Positions 1 through 7,397 of a stretch of DNA of 64,000 bases are shown here, piece by piece. Position numbers and translations under genes: made by a program. Under the pieces are notes generated by a model. That model did no database searches, was not told the origin of the DNA, and worked only from the letters and a program-made list of their open reading frames with translations. The stretch is from JAAUTG01 sp964458705. GTDB taxonomy: Bacteria > Bacteroidota > Bacteroidia > Chitinophagales > Saprospiraceae. The stretch is from contig CAYWKD010000018.1 in NCBI GenBank assembly GCA_964458705.1, forward strand, positions 1 through 64,000. Reading direction: 5' to 3'. Numbering within the stretch: the stretch's first letter is position 1; every line of letters begins with the position of its first letter.

Positions 1-256
1 ACCCAACTTTATTGCTATTTATTCATCAATATCTTGAACAACCCCTACAAATATAGATCATACACTGAAAAACATTACCTCGATTTGGGCAATTCATTTT
101 TTGAGGTTAGTGGATTACAATGTATCTTGAGCATCGTACGAAAGTATTATTTAATTTAGCAAACGAAGCATCGATTGTTTAGATAACTTGATGAATTCGG
201 GAAATGCGAACTTTAGTTTGTGTAAGTGATAGTTATGGTGCATTTAAAAAAACAAT
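1..256. other. Left flank of the accessory island, no assured gene
   Basis: A/T-rich DNA ahead of the first gene. It holds copy A of a dispersed repeat (104-160). A + strand frame stays open from base 1 to a TAG at 163-165, but it has no start codon in the window, resembles no family I know, and its last third lies inside the repeat. It could be the tail of a gene to the left or chance. Confidence 0.4.
104..160 (+). repeat. Dispersed island repeat, copy A
   Basis: About 57 bp beginning GGTTAGTG and ending TAATTTAGC. It matches 3743-3827 in two blocks, GGTTAGTGnATnACAATGTAT and TTGAGCATnnTACGAAAnTATTATnTAATTTnGC. The second copy has about 26 bp inserted between the blocks. Both copies lie a little upstream of a + strand island gene, so the repeat may be part of a cassette junction or leader. 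No function is known to me. Confidence 0.5.
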
Positions 257-1048
257 ATGGACGAAAAATCTTACGAATTATTAGAAAGCCTTTTAAATGA
301 TGCAGAAAAATTAAACTATAAAGATGGGAATCTCGATAAAACAAAGAAAAGAGCTGAAATGATTGTAGGTAAAGTTTTTGGACCAAAAAGCGAATACAAA
401 GCAAAATTAACCAATATCCGATACTCGCCAGCAATTATGTTTAGTGGAATGGACAATGAAATTTATCGTTCCTCATTTCAAAGCGGAAAAGGCCAATTGA
501 TAAATTTAATAAATGTAATGTTGGAAGACGTTAGCCTTTCGTTAGATATTAGCGATGAAAGTCCAAATACGATAAATCAAAGTAAAAAACCTTCATCCAA
601 TATATTTCTTGTCCACGGTCATAACGAAGAAATGAAACAGTCTTCTGCAAGATTTATAGAGAAAATAGGACTGAAACCAATTATACTTCACGAGCAACCA
701 AATAAAGGAAGAACTATAATTGAGAAGTTTACTGATTACTCGGACGTAAATTTTGCAGTAATTCTTTTATCAGCAGATGATGTAGCATTTACCAAATCTG
801 ACAATGTTAAAAATGAGAAATTAAGAGCAAGACAAAATGTAATATTGGAATTAGGATTTTTCTTGGGTAAAATTGGACGTGAAAATGTAGTTGTCCTTCA
901 CGAGCAAGTTGACAACTTCGAAATTCCTTCTGATTATCAAGGTGTTTTATATGAACCTTATGATAAAAATGGAAATTGGAAACTTTCATTAGCGAAAGAG
1001 CTTAAAGCAAGTGGTTATGAAATTGATGGAAATAAATTACTTGAATGA
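257..1048 (+). CDS. TIR-like nucleotide-binding effector (CAP12/Pycsar-type TIR family)
   Basis: 263 residues. Residues about 115-260 are a TIR-like domain of the family annotated as predicted nucleotide-binding protein: a first strand ending in LVHGHNEE (about 118), the loop ILHEQPNKGRTIIEK, a strand AVILLSADD, and the helix RARQNVILELGFF. Glu198 in that helix lies where TIR NADases keep their catalytic glutamate. Residues 1-110 form a separate mixed helical domain I do not recognise and are probably the sensor or oligomerisation part. In this family related domains destroy NAD+ during phage defence, often beside a cyclic-nucleotide synthase. None is nearby, so this looks like a stand-alone effector; that role is inference. 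The gene is followed 8 bp later by an attC-like palindrome, as in a gene cassette. Confidence 0.75.
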   Translation: MDEKSYELLESLLNDAEKLNYKDGNLDKTKKRAEMIVGKVFGPKSEYKAKLTNIRYSPAIMFSGMDNEIYRSSFQSGKGQLINLINVMLEDVSLSLDISDESPNTINQSKKPSSNIFLVHGHNEEMKQSSARFIEKIGLKPIILHEQPNKGRTIIEKFTDYSDVNFAVILLSADDVAFTKSDNVKNEKLRARQNVILELGFFLGKIGRENVVVLHEQVDNFEIPSDYQGVLYEPYDKNGNWKLSLAKELKASGYEIDGNKLLE

Positions 1049-1055
1049 AAACGCA

Positions 1056-1188
1056 CCACAACATCGGCTATAAGCAATTGGGGTTTTAGTGCTTAAATGA
1101 AAAGTAAAAATATCAATCAGAAGTCAGTGCTAAACCGAAAAATTAGGGCAGGAAATCCCCCAACTGCTCATAGCCACGACCGTTAGTG
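1056..1188 (+). repeat. attC-like recombination site 1 (cassette boundary)
   Basis: Imperfect palindrome of 133 bp just after the TIR gene. The left arm GGCTATAAGCAATTGGGG (1066-1083) pairs with the right arm CCCCAACTGCTCATAGCC (1157-1174) with two G-T type mismatches. The outer ends read CCACAAC (1056-1062) and GTTAGTG (1182-1188), resembling the R'' (RYYYAAC) and R' (GTTRRRY) boxes of integron attC sites. The next gene starts 33 bp after the GTT. The same arms recur at 7795-7925. Confidence 0.6.
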
Positions 1189-1220
1189 ATAATGCTAGAC
1201 TAAAAACAAAATTTTAAAAT

Positions 1221-2291
1221 ATGACATTATTACTCATTTATCTTTTCATTGCTGTATTTATATCATTTCTGTGTTCTGTAATGGAATCCGTATTACTATC
1301 GACACCAATATCTTACCTAAAAACAAGAATAGAGCTTGGTGATAAAAGTGCAGAAGAAATGCTTTTGCAAAAAGAAGATATTGATAAACCCTTGTCAGCC
1401 ATACTTTCATTCAATACAGTAGCTCATACAGTTGGTGCGGCAGGTGTAGGAGCTCAGGCAACTGTTGTTTTTGGAGAAGCCTACTTTGGCGTGGTATCGG
1501 CTGTTTTGACCATCATTATTCTAGTTTTTACAGAAATTATTCCTAAGACTTTAGGAGCAAATTATAGTAAAGAACTTGTTGGTATATCATCAAAAATTAT
1601 AAATGGAATGATTTTTATAACCTATCCACTGGTTTGGGTTTCGTCGCTTCTAACCAAAATTCTCTCCAAAAAAGAATCGGAACTTACGACAAGTAGAGAG
1701 GAGGTTTCAGCATTAGCAAAAATTGGAACAGATGAAGGTGTTTTTGAAGAAAAAGAAAATAAAATTATTCAAAATTTGATCAAGTTAAAATCAATATCCG
1801 TCTCAAAAATTATGACGCCACGCGTAGTGGTTGTAAAAGCGAGTGAGGAAATGACTTTGCAAAAATTTTTGGAGAATAAAGAGTTTTTACATTTTTCAAG
1901 AATACCCGTATATAAAATAGATACTGATAATATTACAGGTTACGTTTTACGCTCTATGGTATTTGAAAAGTTGGCAGAAGACCAGTTTGATTTAAAGCTA
2001 AAAGACTTAAAACGGGAAATCTTAACGTTTCGAGGAAATGTAACCTTATTTGATGCTTGGGATCAAATGTTATCAAAAAAAGAACATATCTCCTTGGTTA
2101 CAGATGAGTATGGTGGAATGGATGGAATAACAACCCTCGAAGATATCATCGAATCTTTGCTTGGCTTTGAAATAATAGACGAAAAAGACAAGGTAGATGA
2201 TATGCAACAATATGCTATTGAAAGATGGAAGGAAAAACAGAAAAAGTATGACTTTCTAAAAGCTGAAAAAGAAAATAAGCACAACCACTAA
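1221..2291 (+). CDS. CNNM/DUF21 transmembrane protein with CBS pair
   Basis: 356 residues. The N-terminal half is a CNNM (DUF21) membrane domain with about four hydrophobic segments (roughly 2-22, 58-85, 88-112, 130-150). It includes the conserved stretch LSFNTVAHTVGAAGVGAQA and the family signature TEIIPKTLG. Residues about 190-325 are a CBS-domain pair (ISVSKIMTPRVVVV; LVTDEYGGMDGITTLEDIIE). The usual C-terminal CorC/HlyC domain of hemolysin-C-like proteins is absent, which is normal for the shorter members of about 350 residues. CNNM proteins are linked to divalent cation, mainly magnesium, transport, with CBS domains sensing nucleotides. It sits directly after an attC-like site and is an unusual housekeeping-like cargo for a mobile cassette. 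Confidence 0.85.
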   Translation: MTLLLIYLFIAVFISFLCSVMESVLLSTPISYLKTRIELGDKSAEEMLLQKEDIDKPLSAILSFNTVAHTVGAAGVGAQATVVFGEAYFGVVSAVLTIIILVFTEIIPKTLGANYSKELVGISSKIINGMIFITYPLVWVSSLLTKILSKKESELTTSREEVSALAKIGTDEGVFEEKENKIIQNLIKLKSISVSKIMTPRVVVVKASEEMTLQKFLENKEFLHFSRIPVYKIDTDNITGYVLRSMVFEKLAEDQFDLKLKDLKREILTFRGNVTLFDAWDQMLSKKEHISLVTDEYGGMDGITTLEDIIESLLGFEIIDEKDKVDDMQQYAIERWKEKQKKYDFLKAEKENKHNH

Positions 2292-2632
2292 TATCACCTA
2301 TACGCAAGCAAGGGTTTCGAGCTTCGTAGGACAGGAAAGTGCTAAGTTGCAAATTCAATAGTAAAAATCCCTGCCCGCTAGTGCTAAGCCTTCCGAACGC
2401 CCCAAACTAAAACGCACTGTGCTTGCGAGACATCTTTATTGCAAGTACATGCTGCACTAAAATGCTAATGGGCAACTTAGTAGTTGAGATGAAGGAGAGG
2501 AAGATATAGCGCAAGTGGGGTAGTTACAGCAAAAAAAACCATAAAAATTTAACATTAATCACCAACATGTAGCTCAATATTTTTGTCTCATTAATATGGA
2601 AATATTTATTCAACTATTTAAACCCATCTTTT
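2292..2632. other. Intergenic stretch carrying the 132-bp repeat
   Basis: No coding potential seen. The left part (about 2300-2375) contains loosely self-complementary sequence. The centre is repeat copy 1 (2377-2508). The last 100 bp are A/T-rich leader of the following lipoprotein gene. Confidence 0.5.
2377..2508 (+). repeat. 132-bp island repeat, copy 1
   Basis: Begins GCTAGTGCTAAGCCTTCCGA and matches 3587-3718 almost base for base; only about nine scattered differences are seen by eye. It contains an internal stem, TGTGCTTGC (2418-2426) with GCAAGTACA (2440-2448). No open frame is shared by the copies, so it is non-coding: a MITE-like element, a structured RNA, or an unusual cassette junction. 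The first 40 bp recur in decayed form at 7930-7972. Confidence 0.75.
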
Positions 2633-3181
2633 ATGAAGACTATAGTGCATTTTGGTGCAATAGCCATTCTCGTAGCTAGCATGTTCACTAGTTGTGCAGT
2701 AGCTAAAATTGAAGCCAATAAAAGTAAGCAATTTAATGAGAAACTAAGTAGCATTTTCATCGCTGTTGAAGGAGAGCCTTTTTATGCAGAGTTTATCAAT
2801 ACTATCGTTGATGAAATGCAGAAGGAACTTAAAACGAAGGGGGTGAAAGTAGAGATTAATCTTCATCAAGCCTTGTCATTGGAAAACGAAGAAGATTTCA
2901 AGGCAAGAGTTGATGAACTCAATCCTAATGCAGTTTTGCTGATAAAAGAAAACTCTGTATATGTTAACGCAGTAAATAATCCGACGTATATTTTTTTATC
3001 TGCTGCCTCTGCTGAATTAAACAAGAAGTATTTATACGATTTTCGCCTCACTAGCCAAGCAAGTAATAAAATAATTTGGCGTGCTACCTTGAATTCTAAT
3101 GTTCTTCTTCTCACACAAGCAATAGCCAAGGAAGCTGCCTTAAAAATGATTAAACAAATGGAGCTAGATGGCTTAATTTAA
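2633..3181 (+). CDS. Hypothetical lipoprotein
   Basis: 182 residues. The signal peptide (about 1-20) ends in a lipobox with Cys21 (MFTSC), so the product should be a lipid-anchored envelope protein. The mature part is an alpha/beta domain: a strand IFIAVEGEPF, a long helix with Glu/Lys, a strand VKVEINLHQA, a helix, a strand AVLLIKEN, and a C-terminal helix KEAALKMIKQMELDGLI. The layout recalls small lipoproteins that report on secretion or efflux (DUF4136-like), but I cannot assign a family. It lies between the two copies of the 132-bp repeat and is followed by a clear hairpin terminator. Confidence 0.7.
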   Translation: MKTIVHFGAIAILVASMFTSCAVAKIEANKSKQFNEKLSSIFIAVEGEPFYAEFINTIVDEMQKELKTKGVKVEINLHQALSLENEEDFKARVDELNPNAVLLIKENSVYVNAVNNPTYIFLSAASAELNKKYLYDFRLTSQASNKIIWRATLNSNVLLLTQAIAKEAALKMIKQMELDGLI

Positions 3182-3561
3182 CTTGTTATTTTAATAAATC
3201 TATTTACCAAATACTTTTTGGTAAATAGGTTTTCTGTACCCGCAAATTGAAGATGCAATTCAGGATACACCAAGCAATCTAGCAAAATAGACCCTGTTGA
3301 AAATTGAATATCATCTATAACAACGCTGCCGTTGGTTTGCTGGAGTAGGCGATGTCGATATTGTCATTCTTTCAAAGAAAAAGGTAGCTGTTGACTTTCA
3401 TCAATGAAATAAATTTCATCCGTTAACTCCGCCTGTTCTACAATTAACGCATCAAGGCGTTAGTTAAAAATCTGAATATGTACTTGATCACCTGTCATAT
3501 CGTACTGCCATCAACACGCAACAATTTGAGTGGTGAAAATTAAATTTTCATTAAAACCAGT
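3178..3561 (-). pseudogene. Possible gene remnant, family unknown
   Basis: On the minus strand one frame of 128 codons reads protein-like sequence broken by three stops, with segments such as ENLIFTTQIVAC, RLDALIVEQAELTDEIYFID and GSVVIDDIQFSTGSILLD. Roughly eight stops would be expected by chance at this base composition, so the frame is depleted but not strikingly so. It has no start codon and no recognisable family. It occupies the otherwise unexplained DNA between the terminator and the second 132-bp repeat. A decayed cassette gene in the opposite orientation would fit; chance is not excluded. Confidence 0.3.
3200..3233 (+). terminator. Rho-independent terminator of the lipoprotein gene
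   Basis: Perfect 9-bp stem CTATTTACC (3200-3208) and GGTAAATAG (3220-3228), followed by GTTTTCT. It lies 19 bp after the stop codon of the lipoprotein gene. Confidence 0.75.
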
Positions 3562-3586
3562 TCAAACTATTTTATAATCTTGAGCT

Positions 3587-3718
3587 GCTAGCACTGAGCC
3601 TTCCGAACGCCCCAAACTAAAACGCACTGTGCTTGCGAGACATCTTTATTGCAAGTACACGCTGCATTAAAATGTTAATGGGCAAATTAGTAGTTGAGAT
3701 GAAGGAGAGGAAGATATG
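3587..3718 (+). repeat. 132-bp island repeat, copy 2
   Basis: Near-identical to 2377-2508, with the same length and orientation. The two copies bracket the lipoprotein gene and the possible pseudogene and lie 1.2 kb apart. Such a pair is a ready substrate for homologous deletion of the segment between. Confidence 0.75.
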
Positions 3719-3742
3719 ACGTAAGTAGTAATTTGCCCTTTA

Positions 3743-3827
3743 AGGTTAGTGCATCACAATGTATGCTGCATCGGCACCTTATCAGAAAGAATATTGAGCA
3801 TTTTACGAAAATATTATGTAATTTGGC
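3743..3827 (+). repeat. Dispersed island repeat, copy B
   Basis: Second copy of the repeat at 104-160, interrupted by about 26 extra bp. It lies between the 132-bp repeat and the next gene. No gene is seen between 3719 and 3959. Confidence 0.5.
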
Positions 3828-3959
3828 TATTGAAAGATATACGCCTACAAGTGATCTTACTATTTAAAGGGTTTAAAGTCCTTTAGATGCAGCCTTGTTG
3901 CCACGGTACAAATTTGAAATTGTTATTAAAAAATGACGACAAACATCAAATGAGATAAT

Positions 3960-4433
3960 ATGGAAGAAATTCTGAAAACAACTTTGCTTGAATTTGAGAA
4001 AAGTGCATTTATCATTGACTTAGTTAAGCATAACAATGGCAAACAATATATTAGCATCTTACAGACAATACGAGAGGAAGAGTCAAATAACACACGAGCA
4101 ATTAAAATAAATCCATCACTTTTGAGCGACTTACTTAGGGTACTTAATTCATACCAAGAACTCATTCCAGAATACAAAGAAAAAAAACAAATCAAACAGA
4201 CGGCATCAGGCAATACAACTAGACAAATTCGTGCAAGAACATTGACGGAATGGGATAAGATGGCAATTCAAAATCGTTATTTAAAAGGTGTCTCAATTGC
4301 TGACTTAACAATGCAGTTTGACTGCAAAGCCGAACTGATTAAACAAGTTTTACGTAACAATAACATTGCAATTGTTGACAATAATCTACCCAAGTCATTT
4401 TATTACAATAAATTTAGAAGAAAAAGAAAGTGA
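3960..4433 (+). CDS. Small putative DNA-binding protein (helix-turn-helix C-terminus)
   Basis: 157 residues. The N-terminal part (about 10-70) has the strand-strand-helix pattern FIIDLVKHNNGKQYISILQT ... INPSLLSDLLRVLNSYQELI. This recalls PC4/PurA-like single-strand nucleic-acid binding folds; that is structural impression, not a family match. Residues about 95-140 look like a helix-turn-helix: EWDKMAIQNRYLKGVSIADL, a turn, then CKAELIKQVLRNNNIAIVDN. The tail ends in basic RRKRK. It is probably a nucleic-acid-binding cassette protein. An attC-like palindrome follows 32 bp after the stop. I cannot name it further. Confidence 0.65.
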   Translation: MEEILKTTLLEFEKSAFIIDLVKHNNGKQYISILQTIREEESNNTRAIKINPSLLSDLLRVLNSYQELIPEYKEKKQIKQTASGNTTRQIRARTLTEWDKMAIQNRYLKGVSIADLTMQFDCKAELIKQVLRNNNIAIVDNNLPKSFYYNKFRRKRK

Positions 4434-4465
4434 ACAGCGATAATGCAACAACTGCAAAAAGGACA

Positions 4466-4599
4466 GCACTCAACAGCACCTACCCAAAAGTGGCGGTTCA
4501 GTGGTTAAATCAAGTGCATTGCCTCTATCAAAGTTTGTACTTGGTTGACAGTGAAGTGCTCCGAAATCGCCACCTTCGGGTAGCTGCAAAAAGTTGTGC
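4466..4599 (+). repeat. attC-like recombination site 2 (different sequence family)
   Basis: 134-bp palindrome in the 362-bp gap before the methyltransferase. Outer boxes are GCACTCAAC (4466-4474) and GTTGTGC (4593-4599). Inner arms are CTACCC (4480-4485) with GGGTAG (4578-4583) and GTGGCG (4490-4495) with CGCCAC (4568-4573), with four unpaired bases between the two pairs on each side. This paired-box layout is what attC sites show. The arms differ from sites 1 and 4, as is usual within one array. Downstream (4600-4795) I see only an A/C-rich leader. Confidence 0.6.
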
Positions 4600-4795
4600 A
4601 ACATGCTGAAAAAGCCGACCGCACAAACAGCACATTTAGTTTTTGCCGACACGAAAGCCAAAACTGAAAAAACCAAAAGAGCTGTTTCTTGCCTTTGCGC
4701 TCGAAAAACATAGTGAAAAGATTGTGAATAAAAATATACAAACCGACTAACAAAAACAGCAAACTTTATTAACTTGTACGGTTAAATAAGAGATA

Positions 4796-6073
4796 ATGAT
4801 TAAAGAAAGAATTGACATAGAAAACATTGACGGACAACTATTTGAAATAAAAGTAGTTGACCCAGATAATTCTAAACCTGCTTCTTTTACGCATTATTTG
4901 CACAATCATAAAAATGGAGTTTCTCAATTTTACAAAAAAGATGCACTTTCTTACGTAAAAGAAATTCTTGAAAAAGAATATCCAACAGAAAAAGTCACAA
5001 ATAAAGTAGCAGAAGAAGCACTTCAATATTTGATTTTTGACCTTAATAAATCTGTTCCATTTCCAGCACCTGAAAAACCGAAATTTAAATTTATTGATCT
5101 TTTTGCAGGAATTGGTGGATTTAGGTTAGCACTTCAAAATCTAGAAGGAAAATGCGTTTTCACTAGCGAATGGGACAAATATTCAAAACAAACTTATAAA
5201 GCCAATTTTGGAGAAATTCCGTTTGGAGACATAACCAAACCCGAAACAAAAAATTATATTCCTGACAATTTTGATGTGCTATGTGCAGGTTTTCCTTGTC
5301 AGGCGTTTTCGATTGCGGGAAGACGCGGAGGATTTGAAGATACACGAGGTACTTTGTTTTTTGATGTTGCAGAAATAATAAAAAAGAAACAACCAAAAGC
5401 AATTTTTCTCGAAAACGTAAAAGGTTTAAGAAATCACGATAAAGGAAAAACATTAGCGACAATTTTAAATGTTCTTCGTGAAGATTTAGGTTATTATGTG
5501 CCTGAACCTCAAATATTAAATGCAAAAGAATTTGGAGTTCCTCAAAATAGAGAACGAATTTTTATTGTAGGTTTCCGCAAAGATTTAGAAATCACAGATT
5601 TTCAATATCCCGAACCAACTAATACAAACGCAGTTTTAGACGATATTTTAGAACAGGAAGAAGTTTCTGTAAAATATTACCTTTCAACAACTTACGTTCA
5701 GACTTTAAAAAACCACAGAGCAAGACACGAAAGCAAAGGAAACGGATTTGGTTATGAAATAATTCCAAATGATGGAATTGCAAATGCAGTCGTATGCGGT
5801 GGAATGGGCAGAGAACGAAATTTAGTTTTTGATGACAGATTAACAAATTTTAAACCAATAACTAACATTTCAGGAAAGGTAAATCGAGAAGGAATTAGAA
5901 AAATGACACCCCGAGAATGGGCAAGATTACAAGGCTTTCCAGACAATTTTAAAATTATCGTTTCAGATGCACAAGCATACAAACAATTTGGAAATTCAGT
6001 TGCAGTTCCCGCAATTCAAGCCACAGCGGAGAAAATAATAGAAAAACTTAACTGCAATGATTACAGGAAATAA
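4796..6073 (+). CDS. DNA (cytosine-5-)-methyltransferase, probably modifying CCGG
   Basis: 425 residues. C5-methyltransferase motifs occur in order: I FIDLFAGIGGFRLAL (about 98-112, AdoMet binding), IV GFPCQAFSIAGRRGG with catalytic Cys168, VI FLENVKGL (about 205), VIII EFGVPQNRERIFIVGF, and X near the C-terminus (KQFGNSVAVPAIQATAEKI). An extra N-terminal segment of about 95 residues is not part of the catalytic fold. Its 3' end overlaps the next gene by 17 bp. That gene resembles HpaII endonuclease, so the methyltransferase should protect CCGG sites, probably by methylating the inner cytosine as M.HpaII does; the target is inference. The DNA is visibly more A/T-rich than the core genes to the right, consistent with recent transfer. 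Confidence 0.93.
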   Translation: MIKERIDIENIDGQLFEIKVVDPDNSKPASFTHYLHNHKNGVSQFYKKDALSYVKEILEKEYPTEKVTNKVAEEALQYLIFDLNKSVPFPAPEKPKFKFIDLFAGIGGFRLALQNLEGKCVFTSEWDKYSKQTYKANFGEIPFGDITKPETKNYIPDNFDVLCAGFPCQAFSIAGRRGGFEDTRGTLFFDVAEIIKKKQPKAIFLENVKGLRNHDKGKTLATILNVLREDLGYYVPEPQILNAKEFGVPQNRERIFIVGFRKDLEITDFQYPEPTNTNAVLDDILEQEEVSVKYYLSTTYVQTLKNHRARHESKGNGFGYEIIPNDGIANAVVCGGMGRERNLVFDDRLTNFKPITNISGKVNREGIRKMTPREWARLQGFPDNFKIIVSDAQAYKQFGNSVAVPAIQATAEKIIEKLNCNDYRK

Positions 6074-7136
6074 AGGAGAATGGAGCGAAATTTATGCACT
6101 TTTTAAATTATTAGGCGACAAACAATTATTTCTTGGAAACAAAGACATTGAAAAATTAGAGGGATTAGTTTATCCAATTATCAAAGTACTTCGCACCGAA
6201 AACAACGGTAATTTTGAGTATTCAATTCAAGATGAGATTATTTTGGTTTCGGGAGATGAAGAAGTTTTAAAAATTCCTATTTCAGACTTTAAAAACAAAG
6301 CTCTTTTTCTCTTAAACGCAATAAAGCAAAATAAAGAAAGGACTTTTTCTGTTCCAGAAATTGAGGAGTTTATGCAATCTATAAATTGCATTTCTTTAAA
6401 AGCCAGTTCTACAGCAAAAACTGATATTACGATTGTTGTTCACGACCAAAGAACAAACCAACAACCTACTTTAGGCTTTAGCATAAAATCCCAACTTGGA
6501 AGTCCTTCTACTCTCTTAAACGCAGGTAAAACGACAAATTTTATTTATAAAATAAAAGGAGCAGAGCTTTCAAAAAATGAAATTCAAAAAATCAATTCAA
6601 TCGCTTCGAGAAGTAAAATAATGGATAGAATTGTACAAATTCAAAAAAGTGGCGGACAATTTGATTTTATAAAAACAGAACGACAAATATTTTCAAATAA
6701 CCTAGTTTTAATAGACAGTTTGCTTCCAGAGATTTTATCACAAATCGTTTTTGACTTTTATTCAAGTGAGTTTTCGCACTTGACTGATTTAGTAAACAAA
6801 ACGGCTGATAAAAATCCATTGAACTTTGACGTTGAAAACGAACACAAGTTTTATGAATACAAAATTAAACGCTTCTTGACAGATGTTGCACTTGGAATGA
6901 TGCCATCGCAAGTTTGGACAGGAAAATATGATGCAACAGGCGGATATTTAATCGTCAAAGAAAATGGAGATGTTTTGTGTTACCATATTTACAACAGAAA
7001 TGAATTTGAGGATTACTTGCTAAATAATACAAAACTCGACACTGCAAGTTCTTCTAGACACGGATTTGGAATAGTTTATGAGGAAAATGGAGAATTATAT
7101 TTTAATTTGAATTTACAAATTAGGTTTACGAAATAG
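6057..7136 (+). CDS. HpaII-family type II restriction endonuclease
   Basis: 359 residues, almost exactly the length of HpaII. Features I associate with this family are the opening GNKGEWSEIYALFKLL, the central core KTDITIVVHDQ followed by LGFSIKSQLGSPSTLLNAG (acidic residue, strand, then a Lys/Ser stretch fitting a PD-(D/E)xK-like catalytic strand at about 122-160), and the late segment WTGKYDATGGYLIVKENGDV. The start ATG lies inside the methyltransferase gene (17-bp overlap), so the two are translated together. This coupling keeps nuclease production behind methylation. The expected cut is within CCGG, by homology only. The stop codon abuts a hairpin repeat. Confidence 0.85.
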   Translation: MITGNKGEWSEIYALFKLLGDKQLFLGNKDIEKLEGLVYPIIKVLRTENNGNFEYSIQDEIILVSGDEEVLKIPISDFKNKALFLLNAIKQNKERTFSVPEIEEFMQSINCISLKASSTAKTDITIVVHDQRTNQQPTLGFSIKSQLGSPSTLLNAGKTTNFIYKIKGAELSKNEIQKINSIASRSKIMDRIVQIQKSGGQFDFIKTERQIFSNNLVLIDSLLPEILSQIVFDFYSSEFSHLTDLVNKTADKNPLNFDVENEHKFYEYKIKRFLTDVALGMMPSQVWTGKYDATGGYLIVKENGDVLCYHIYNRNEFEDYLLNNTKLDTASSSRHGFGIVYEENGELYFNLNLQIRFTK

Positions 7137-7230
7137 CCAACGCTAAAAGCCATATACATTCGCAATTCGCACCAGCCGACACCCGAGTCAAAAATTGCAA
7201 GAGAGTATGTCTGTGCCAACGCTGAAAACC
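7136..7230 (+). repeat. Hairpin flanked by 16-bp direct repeats (possible third attC-like site)
   Basis: Direct repeats GCCAACGCTAAAAGCC (7136-7151) and GCCAACGCTGAAAACC (7215-7230) bracket a hairpin of CATATACATTCGCAATT (7151-7167) and AATTGCAAGAGAGTATG (7193-7209), about 12 of 17 positions paired. It begins at the last base of the endonuclease stop codon. It may be a degenerate cassette site or a terminator. Confidence 0.4.
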
Positions 7231-7260
7231 AAGCAGTACGTGGGAAGCTAGCAGGTAGCA

Positions 7261-7385
7261 AGGCCTATAAGTAATGCGGTATTATTAGTTTAATCAAAGT
7301 TCAGTGATTTTTTGCTAAATTCGTTGAGTGGCTAAAAAGTAGTTGCATTTTTGCACTGCACTATTCATAGCTTAGACCGTTGTAA
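7261..7385 (+). repeat. attC-like recombination site 3
   Basis: Left arm GCCTATAAGTAATGCGG (7263-7279) pairs imperfectly with TGCACTGCACTATTCATAGC (7352-7371). The right end reads GACCGTTGTAA, with the R'-like GTTGTAA at 7379-7385, close to the ACGACCGTTAGTG end of site 1. No good left R'' box is visible. The next gene starts 12 bp downstream. Confidence 0.5.
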
Positions 7386-7397
7386 AATATTTGAGAA

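Noticed and set aside
1..165. Open + strand frame with no start, ending TAG at 163-165
   Set aside because: Could be the tail of a gene to the left, but its last third is inside a dispersed non-coding repeat and it resembles nothing I know, so no CDS is called.
4470..4762. Two minus-strand frames (68 and 85 codons) before the methyltransferase
   Set aside because: They lie largely inside the attC-like palindrome and the A/T-rich leader; no protein-like pattern.
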